From Diabrotica undecimpunctata (lineage: Eukaryota > Arthropoda > Insecta > Coleoptera > Chrysomelidae): 64,000 nucleotides of DNA. Positions 56,801-64,000 of this stretch are shown in pieces. The position numbers were made by a program, and so were the translations under genes. Each line of letters starts with the position of its first letter. Position 1 is the stretch's first letter. The notes beneath the pieces were generated by a model. The model saw nothing but the letters and a program-made list of their open reading frames with translations. It was not told the origin of the DNA and did no database searches. The stretch is taken from assembly GCF_040954645.1 (NCBI RefSeq), contig NC_092803.1, positions 83,528,917-83,592,916 of the forward strand, given 5' to 3'.

Positions 56801-57524
56801 TACAGGATGTTAACAAATAAGTGGGAGAAACTTTAGGGGGTGATTCTGCATAAAAAAAAATGAGAGTTTGCTATATAGTGTATGTTTGTATATCGTATGT
56901 CCGCAAATGATTCGTTTTCCAAGATACCGTGGTGGATATGTGGATTTTACATTCAACATTGGTGCGCATACAATAATAGTCTCAATTAAAACAAATTGTA
57001 CGCCACTGAGATACTTCTAATTAAACATAATTTTTTAATTTTCCGTTCAATTTGTGACAAAAAATCTCTTTTGTTTTTTTTACATAAGGCGTTGCTTTTA
57101 TGCAAAAAAATAAAACATTTTACCGTATTTTTAATTTCTTTAATACGTAGCTAGAGAGGTATTTTAGCTTTTAGTTTTCCAAATATTGTTAATACTTAAT
57201 TAATTTTTCTGGAAAAAAAATGAAGAATTTTACCAATGAGGAATTGTCAGACATGCATTTTGTCTATGGTCGAAGTAATGGAAATGGTCGAAAAGCTCGA
57301 CGATTGTATGCTGAGTTGTATATAGGAGGTAACACAATATTGCTCGTTTTCAATTAAGACGATTCTTCATTCAATTGTTAAAATTTCTAATTTCTTTAAT
57401 GGCGTTTTTTCCGTATCACGGAAAACGATGCATTTGCAGACATTTGTTTATATAGTCAATTGTCATTATTTTGTCATGAAAAGTCACTCCCTGATATGTT
57501 GCACTTATTTGCTAACACCTTATA
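56801..57524 (+). mobile_element. Internally deleted DNA transposon with an HTH remnant
   Basis: The ends are inverted repeats: GGATGTTAACAAATAAGTG at the left and the complement of GGTGTTAGCAAATAAGTG at the right. Homology extends inward about 120 bp, including GTCCGCAAATGATTCGTTTTCC against its complement near 57415-57450. TA-rich sequence at both outer edges suggests a TA target. Inside, an ATG at 57221 starts a short frame (MKNFTNEELSDMHFVYG, NGRKARRLYAELY) that matches the DUF4817 helix-turn-helix N-terminus of insect mariner-like transposases, then breaks. The remaining transposase is missing, so this is a non-autonomous derivative. Confidence 0.75.
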
Positions 57525-57639
57525 TATCATACAAATATGTATTTACACTTTGAACTTCTGTAACATAAAAACACTGAAAACTTTTGATGACCATAACCAA
57601 AGCTACTTGTCTGCAAAGTTTCAGCCAATTTAACTGAAA

Positions 57640-58080
57640 CCACTTTTACATAAGAAAAATGTCGGGGTCCTTCATGATGCTTCCAGAAAAAAATTTTAAA
57701 ACACATTTTTTTGCCGATGACAAATTAATACTTAATTACAAGTGGGTTAGGAATTCATTTCAAATTACACCCGAAGGGCTCTCTACTGCTGAAGAAGAAA
57801 CCGTCGTAGACTTCACGGCAAATGCCGAAATCAACAAACAACTTAATAATACAACACTCTTTAAATTTTGGGCAGGGGTAAATGATGAGTTTTCTGCACT
57901 GAAAACCAGAGCTTTTCGTATACTATTACCGTTTTTAACATCCTACCTTTGCGAAACAGGATTTTCCACGATTTGGAAGACCAAATACAGATCGCAGCTA
58001 AATATATAAAAAGATCCGGAAGCGTCTATTTCTAATTTTACACCCTGTTTCGATAAACTTGGCTCTCCAAAATAGGCCTA
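57640..58080 (+). pseudogene. C-terminal fragment of a ZBED5/FAM200-type hAT transposase
   Basis: An open frame at 57659-58009 reads WVRNSFQITPEGLSTAEEET, FKFWAGVNDEFSALKTRAFR and ILLPFLTSYLCETGFSTIW, then KTKYRSQLN. This is the C-terminal dimerisation region of the ZBED5-like hAT group. It continues past a stop as PCFDKLGSPK. The zinc finger and catalytic core are absent. Unrelated in detail to the hAT at 17623. Confidence 0.75.
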
Positions 58081-58271
58081 AGGAAGTCACTAATACATAT
58101 TAAACTTGTTCATAATTTAGCATTGATAAGTTTATGTGTAGCAATATTACAGTGCTCTTTATAAGTGTACCTATTATATCAGTATTCATGTGTATTTTAT
58201 TTTGTAACAATTCTGTTTTGCTTTGGTTTTTAGTTAATTAGTTAATTTTTTTTTTTTCGGACATGCTCACG

Positions 58272-58289
58272 CCCCCCCCCCCCCCCCCC
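58272..58289. repeat. Poly-C homopolymer
   Basis: 18 C in a row, unusual in this AT-rich DNA. The length should be treated as uncertain because such runs are error-prone in sequencing and assembly. Confidence 0.9.
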
Positions 58290-58475
58290 TCCTAAAGAGG
58301 GAGCCCTACGCGGCCTACAGAGAATCACTGAGTTACATAGTTACTCCATGTTTAAAAATTTCTAGTTCATCAATGATAGCTTTTTCTTTATTATCTACAA
58401 GGATATTAGTGGTTTTAGAATCTACTAGAATATTAGTTGCTACTGACAATTTTACGAAAATTCTTATGTACATAG

Positions 58476-58832
58476 TGTTACGTAAAAATATGAGTCATAG
58501 TTTTAACCTGTTAACATGTTTTTATTCTAATATGTTTTAGAATTTACGAGAGACTTCGATTTACCTGAGCGACCTTCCAGAACCGATGCGAGGGAAATCC
58601 AGTTTGCCTTTACCGTTTCGCCATCGAAGGTTTTAGAGTTTTCGAGATAACGGCACTGGTATATAATAACGGAACTTTATTTGGAAGGGACAGTTAATTC
58701 TCAAGACCCGCGCTCGCGAATTTGTTACGTACGGATATATATAAATTATTGTCAGATAAGTTAATATAAATAAAGAAATAAATTAAATCCGTAAGTGTTA
58801 TAAATATTGAACCTTTTAATAAATTCACAACA
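58476..58832 (+). repeat. Gypsy-C 5' LTR (boundaries inferred)
   Basis: It begins TGTTACGTAAAAATATG and ends AATTCACAACA, directly before the primer site. The TGTTACG start is shared with Gypsy-B. There is no second LTR in the window to confirm the limits. Confidence 0.7.
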
Positions 58833-58834
58833 AA

Positions 58835-58852
58835 TGGTGGCAGAAGTGAGAT
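58835..58852 (+). other. Candidate primer binding site of Gypsy-C
   Basis: TGGTGGCAGAAGTGAGAT begins two bases after the LTR. The tRNA was not identified. Confidence 0.55.
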
Positions 58853-58908
58853 CGAACATAAATTAGACTTATAATAATAATACAAGTGAATATTTGTAAA
58901 TTGTGAAA

Positions 58909-60234
58909 ATGACGACGATTTATGAGCTGACAGTGACTAATTTAAGAAGACATCTTGAAGACAGAGAATTAGCTTCTACCGGAAAAAAGGCTGAGTTAGT
59001 CCAACGACTAAAGAACGCTTTGCTAGAAGAAGGACTAGATCCAGAGACTTATATATTTAAAGATGCTGTCCTCTCGTCGATTTCGAAAGTTTCTGGTGAT
59101 GTAGCCAAAGTTTCCGGTGATGTAGCCAAAATTTCTGGTGACATCGCATCATTAGAGAACAAAGTTTCTGACGATATTTCAAAAGTTTCTTCTGATGTAG
59201 CCAAAGTTTCCGGCGACATCGCTTCGTTGGAAGACAAAGTTTCTAACGAGATTTCTTCGCTGGAAAGCAAAGTCTCTGCTAACATCTCTTCGGAAATCTC
59301 TAAAGTCACTTCTGAGATGTCTGCCCTGGACGATAGAATATCTTCGTTAAAAAACCAAGTTGCTGCTGATATGTTGGCCTTCGAAGAAAAGATATGGAAA
59401 GAGATGGAAAAGAAGATGGAGGAAACAGGGACAGCAGAGAGAGGTAACAATCCGATTACAGTGGAGATAAAAGAAGACGAGACGAAATGTAAGTTGGAGA
59501 CACGGCCGAAATTTGAAGGAAGTGGAGGTTCTATTCATGTTAAAGTCCCAACTTTCGACGGAAAATCATCATGGAACAACTACATGAAACAGTTCGAATC
59601 AGCCGCAAGAGCGAATGGATGGTCTGAAAAAGAAAAGGCTGTAAACCTGACTATCGCTCTTCGAGGAGATGCCTTAGATGTGCTTCAGACCATAGCCGTA
59701 GAGGAGACCGATGATTTCGAACAACTAAAGAAGAGGTTAAATATGCGATATGGCCACGAACATTTGGAGCATGTATATCAGTCGCAGCTTAAAAATCGTA
59801 GACAGAAGAAAGAGGAGGCTCTTCAAGAATATGAGGTAGATATTGCCAGATTAGTACGATATGCTTATCCAACAGCTCCCGAAGACATGATGGAAAAATT
59901 GGCCGTTCAAACGTTTATTGATGGTCTTCGTGATCATGAAATGCAGAGAACACTGCGATTAGCTCGTCACAAGACGCTGGTTGATGTCCTATCCGCCGCC
60001 CTCGAATACGAGTCAGCTACGCAGGCCTCTGGCGGGTACAGTAAAGTTAGGACTGTAAAAGAGGAAGGAGATGAAGATAAACTTGACCAGCTCGTTAATA
60101 TGATGAAAAGCATGACATACAAGAAAACGAAAACCATCAGATGCTGGAATTGTGGCGAAATAGGACACGTACGAAGCTCCTGTAAGCACCCTAGGTACGA
60201 CGCAAATCAAGAAACTCACCACCAGGAAAACTAG
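58909..60234 (+). CDS. gag: Gypsy-C Gag with SAP domain and coiled coil
   Basis: About 441 residues from the ATG at 58909 ([18 protein letters not shown]); a GTG two codons earlier is in frame but less likely. Residues 5-45 form a SAP domain ([27 protein letters not shown]). Then come about 120 residues of near-repeats ([38 protein letters not shown]), a long predicted coiled coil. The capsid domain ([46 protein letters not shown]) and one zinc knuckle ([14 protein letters not shown]) follow. The frame is intact. It stops at TAG 60232-60234, immediately after the GGAAAAC site. Confidence 0.93.
   Translation: MTTIYELTVTNLRRHLEDRELASTGKKAELVQRLKNALLEEGLDPETYIFKDAVLSSISKVSGDVAKVSGDVAKISGDIASLENKVSDDISKVSSDVAKVSGDIASLEDKVSNEISSLESKVSANISSEISKVTSEMSALDDRISSLKNQVAADMLAFEEKIWKEMEKKMEETGTAERGNNPITVEIKEDETKCKLETRPKFEGSGGSIHVKVPTFDGKSSWNNYMKQFESAARANGWSEKEKAVNLTIALRGDALDVLQTIAVEETDDFEQLKKRLNMRYGHEHLEHVYQSQLKNRRQKKEEALQEYEVDIARLVRYAYPTAPEDMMEKLAVQTFIDGLRDHEMQRTLRLARHKTLVDVLSAALEYESATQASGGYSKVRTVKEEGDEDKLDQLVNMMKSMTYKKTKTIRCWNCGEIGHVRSSCKHPRYDANQETHHQEN
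60225..60231 (+). promoter_or_regulatory. gag/pol frameshift site GGAAAAC before TAG (Gypsy-C)
   Basis: The gag frame reads caG GAA AAC TAG; the -1 frame reads GKLERV and continues into protease. The same 19-base block occurs at the gag end of Gypsy-B. Confidence 0.65.
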
Positions 60235-62797
60235 AACGGGTCGGCTTTAGGGGAGCAGCTTCGACCCGGAACTTTTCCAAAGATCCTCTTATACTAATAG
60301 CTTCTTTGAAATGTCGTGAGGATAGTGTATATGTAGATGGAGACATAAATGGTAAAAAGCATACGTTGTTGGTGGATACCGGAGCGACCAGAACCATTAT
60401 ACGCCCGACAGTTATAAACAGCCGAAAGAAACTGTTACCAACGAGGTTGCGACTTCGGACCGCTACAGGTGAAAATGCTAACATTCATGGAGAAATCCAG
60501 GTACAATTGGGAATTGGAGCAGAAAAGTTCGTCCATACTGTTATAGTTGCTGACATCGAAGAGGATGTTATATTAGGAATGGACGTAATGAATATGCATG
60601 GATTCCAATTGGATTTTAAGAATAAGGTAATCAAAGTTGGCAACGAGGAGGTATTTCTCCATCCACATAATGACAACACTGTGCAAGCAGCCAAAACAGA
60701 AGATACAGTCGTGCCTGCGAGAAGCGAAACGATCATAGTAGCGCGACTACAGGGAATTGTAGACGAAGGGACACCTGTTATGATGGAGCCTTGGAACCAC
60801 GACGATGAGGTTGGCCGTGGAATCATAATTGGAAAGGAATTGGTGACTTCGGCTAAAGAAATTCCTGTGAGACTTATCAATGTTAACGACTACCCAGTGA
60901 CCATAAAGAAAGAGACAAAAGTAGGAACTTGTGTACCTGTGACATCCATAATCCGTCAGGCGACAACATCTGATAATTCCAACGATAAATTCGACCAAAT
61001 GGTTGCAGTTGCAGGACAGTCTCTAAATCAGATGGAGAAAAGGAAATTAAGGGAATTTCTTCGGCAGTATCGTGATATTTTCGTACCGAAAGGAGGAAAG
61101 ACGGGAAGAACTACGGTTGTTAAGCATAAAATTGATACTGGTAATGCTAAGCCAATTCGTCAAACAGCTCGACGATTACCACAGGCGAAAAGAGAGGAAG
61201 CTGAAACGATTGTTCAGGAAATGAAGAAAGACGGGGTGATAGAACCTTCTACGAGCCCATGGGTCTCTCCGGTGGTCCTGGTTAAGAAGAAAGACGGAAC
61301 GACGAGGTTCTGTGTGGATTACCGTTTGCTGAACAACGTTACCAAGAAAGATAGTTATCCTCTGCCTCGGATCGATGACACATTGGACACATTGGCTGGA
61401 AGTAAATAAAGTAGATAAAGTAGTAGATAAAGCTGGCAGTAGATAAAGAAAAGACAGCCTTCACCACAGGATCTGGATTGTGGCAATTCAACGTTATGCC
61501 ATTTGGACTCTGTAATGCTCCTGCGACATTTGAGAGGCTTATGGAAAATGTGTTGAGAGGGTTATCTTGGAAAACATGCCTGGTTTATTTAGATGACATA
61601 ATCGTCTTGGGGGAGACATTCGAAGATCATTTGAGGAATTTAGAAAACGTTTTTAATCGACTTAAAGCTGCCCAATTGATGCTAAACCCCAAGAAGTGCC
61701 AGCTATTTCAAGGTAAAGTCAATTATCTGGGTCATATAGTCAGTAAAGAAGGAGTGGCCGTGGATAAGGGAAAAATCGATTCCATTAAGGAATGGCCAAA
61801 ACCAACTGACAAACATCAAGTGAGAAGTTTTCTTGGACTATGTACTTACTACCGGAGGTTTATTAAGAAGTTTGCAGATATCGCTAAGCCATTAACGCGA
61901 CTTACAGAGGAATCAAGAGAATACTGCTGGGATATAGACTGCCAAAATGCCTTTGAAACGTTGAAAAAGCATTTAATAACAGCACCAATTTTGGGGTATC
62001 CACTGCCAGAAGGAGAGTTCATCTTAGATACGGATGCAAGTAATGTGGGAATTGGAGGAGTGCTGTCTCAGATTCAAGGAGGACAGGAACGAGTCCTCGG
62101 ATAGTTTAGTAAAGTTCTTTCAAAACCAGAACGGAATTATTGCGTCACGAGAAGAGAACTTCTGGCAGTAGTGAAATCAGTAGAGCACTTCTATCAATAT
62201 CTCTATGGCAGAAAGTTTCTAATCCGAACCGACCATGCCGCCCTTAAGTGGTTGATGCAGTTTAAGAATCCAGAGGGTCAGATAGCCAGGTGGATCGAAC
62301 GACTCCAAGAATACGATTTTAAGATTGAGCACCGGGCCGGAGTTAGCCACAGAAACGCTGATTCTCTTTCCAGAAGGCCATGCCCAGCAGAGTGTTCCCA
62401 CTGCAACAAAACGGAATCCAAGGAAGCAGCAGTGCTAAGAACGACGATTGTCAACGACGACTGGACGCCTACTAAGATAAGGGAAGAACAAGAGAGAGAT
62501 CCAGTTATACAGAAAATCCGAAAATGGAAAGAGGAAAGCCGTCGACCACCTTGGCAGGAAATATCAAACCTATGCTCAGTAGTTAAGACGTATTGGGCCC
62601 AGTGGGACTCATTTATCATCGAAGATGGCTTGCTTAAACGAGTCCTGGAAAATGATGACGGTTCAGAGAAGAGAAGACAGTTGGTGATCCCAAAGAGCAG
62701 AATAGCCGAAGTACTTCGTCAGCTACACGACAGTCCATCGGGAGGGCATTTTGGTGTAAGGAAAACCCTTCAGCGAATTCGGGAACGGTTTTATTAA
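60231..62797 (+). pseudogene. pol: Gypsy-C Pol, protease to integrase zinc finger, broken
   Basis: From the -1 frame: protease ([22 protein letters not shown]), then RT start ([33 protein letters not shown]). At 61405-61450 the RT palm segment carrying the first catalytic Asp (motif A) is replaced by GTAGATAAA-type repeats and the frame changes. It resumes with GSGLWQFNVMPFGL, the catalytic TCLVYLDDIIVL, RNase H (LDTDASNVGIGGVL), a nonsense TAG at 62102-62104 where Tyr is expected, RNase H continuing (RRELLAVV, RTDHAALKW), and the integrase zinc-finger start (HDSPSGGHFGVRK). A second nonsense TAA lies at 62795-62797. The copy cannot make a working Pol. Confidence 0.9.
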
Positions 62798-64000
62798 ATG
62801 AACAGTTCCGACGACGTAAAAGACTGGTGTAAGAAATGTACTATTTGTGCTACGAGTAACGGGCCTCACCGAAAAAGGAGAGCTCCTATGAGACAATATA
62901 ATGTTGGAAGCCCGTTTGAAAGAATAGCTTTGGACATCGCTGGGCCATTTCCAGAAAGTGAAAATGGAGGCAAGTACATGTTGGTAGTAATGGATTACTT
63001 TACTAAGTGGGTCGAGATTTACGCACTTCCCGACCAGAAGGCCGCCACCGTTGCAGATAAGTTGATCCAAGAATATATCAGCCGATTTGGAGTGCCTTTG
63101 GAGATACATAGTGACCAAGGCAGGAACTTCGAAAGCGATCTATTCCAAGGAATATGTGATAGACTAGGCATGAAGAAAACAAGAACTACAGCATATCATC
63201 CGCAATCTGATGGTATGGTAGAGCGGATGAATAGGACAGTTGGCAAGTATTTGACAAAGATGGTGTCCGATCATCAGCGAGACTGGGACCAATATCTTCC
63301 GTTCTTCACAATGGCCTACAGATCTGCTGTGAACGAATCAACAGGCCAGACACCAGCCAAAGTCCTATTCGGACGCGAAATGCGACTACCTTGTGATCTC
63401 GAGTTTGGATGTCGACCTGGAGAAGATGTAGCAGGTGAAGATTATGTGATCGAATTACGAAGAAGAATGGACGATGTACATGAGTTGGTCCGTTCCCACC
63501 TTCAGATCGCTAGCGACCGAATGAAGAAACGGTACGATACACAAGCCGAAAAGGGTTGCTTTAAGAAGAACGACAAAGTATGGCTCTATAATCCCAAGAA
63601 GCGAAAAGGTTGTGCTCCCAAATTGCAGCAGTTTTGGGAAGGCCCATACCTAATTATGGAGAAGATCAACGATGTCATCTACCGAATAAGCAAGATTCCG
63701 AGGGGAAAGCCGATGATAGTACACCATAACCGGTTGGCGTCTTTCGAAGGTGACCACGACGTAGATGAAGAAGTGGAAGTAAACCAAGTCCACGATGTGT
63801 CTGACCTCACGTTTGAGGAATTCATGGGTGCCTATGGAGGTACCGGTAAAGCGAGACATGGTGTTACCACTGAAGAAAAGCAAGATCTACTCGCGCTCCC
63901 CGATGACTACTCGCTGGCCCTTACCATCCCGGCCAGTATTAAAGACGCACCAGGGTTGGCATCCGTCTTTCGAAGGAAGTTTGGTCGAGTTGCAGAACTT
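62798..64000 (+). pseudogene. Gypsy-C Pol C-terminal part: integrase core fused in frame to a macro domain
   Basis: 401 codons without a stop, in the same frame as the preceding Pol segment and running off the window. Integrase: CKKCTICA (end of the zinc finger), LDIAGPFPE, SDQGRNFES, HPQSDGMVERMNRT, then the C-terminal GPYLIMEKINDVIYRISKIP. After HNRLAS, where Gypsy-B Pol stops, the frame continues through an acidic linker (DHDVDEEVEVNQVHDVSD), FEEFMGAYGG and then a macro-domain start, VTTEEKQDLLALPDDYSLAL and LASVFRRKFGRVAEL. These align with GVTTEVQQDLFSVPHNVSLA and ISSVFYEKFGRLDEL of Gypsy-B. The remainder of the macro domain, and any CCCH finger, lie beyond the edge. Confidence 0.85.

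Larger units (their letters stand above)
58476..64000 (+). mobile_element. Gypsy-C: Ty3/gypsy element with in-frame macro domain, truncated by the window edge
   Basis: 5' LTR (58476-58832), primer site, SAP-domain gag, a -1 pol with one deletion and two nonsense codons, then integrase followed in frame by a macro domain. The 3' part and the 3' LTR lie beyond 64000. Same architecture as Gypsy-B but clearly diverged in protein sequence and LTR, so a separate family of the same lineage. No TSD can be tested. Confidence 0.9.

Overview
The window is AT-rich animal DNA, almost certainly from an insect. It carries BEL/Pao and Ty3/gypsy LTR elements, a mariner, hAT elements, a tRNA-derived SINE, degenerate TTAGG-type (CCTAA) repeats, and exons of a prominin-like membrane protein separated by long repeat-filled introns. 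A beetle is plausible, but that is only an impression.

The only host gene recognised is a prominin-like (CD133 family) gene on the minus strand. Five exons (54514-54350, 44801-44689, 21630-21474, 21206-20930, 15399-14946) join in consistent phase with normal splice sites. They encode part of the first large extracellular loop, TM3, the short cysteine-containing cytoplasmic loop, TM4 and part of the second extracellular loop. The N-terminal exons (TM1/TM2) and the C-terminal exons (TM5) were not found, so the gene probably extends beyond both edges. Nearly everything else is mobile DNA lying in or beside its introns.

Layout. 1-735 plus 12052-13190: one non-LTR element split by Gypsy-A (736-12047, plus strand), which has 1.7-kb near-identical LTRs and a 4-bp target duplication. 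13191-22277: prominin exons, TA microsatellites and a hAT element (17623-20516) with a perfect 8-bp target duplication and a MITE in its transposase intron. 22278-31180: a large fold-back (palindromic) element split by a BEL element (22317-29410, minus). 31575-34253: SINE, non-LTR tail, hairpin MITE, telomere-like repeats and a mariner-type relic. 34254-40520: Gypsy-B (minus). 41580-50520: decayed non-LTR copies around a prominin exon. 51852-53185: a nearly intact mariner. 54350-58290: the most upstream visible prominin exon and several relics. 58476-64000: Gypsy-C (plus), cut off by the window edge.

The most interesting system is in Gypsy-B and Gypsy-C, two related but clearly different elements. 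Both have a SAP-domain Gag, a conserved GGAAAAC-TAG gag/pol frameshift site and a standard PR-RT-RH-IN Pol. Both also have, after integrase, a macro domain resembling the TARG1/OARD1 ADP-ribosyl-glutamate hydrolase family. In Gypsy-B the macro domain is followed by a CCCH zinc finger, and its frame fills all the space between pol and the polypurine tract. In Gypsy-C the macro domain reads on in frame from integrase until the window ends. This suggests a retrotransposon lineage that acquired an ADP-ribose-related function.
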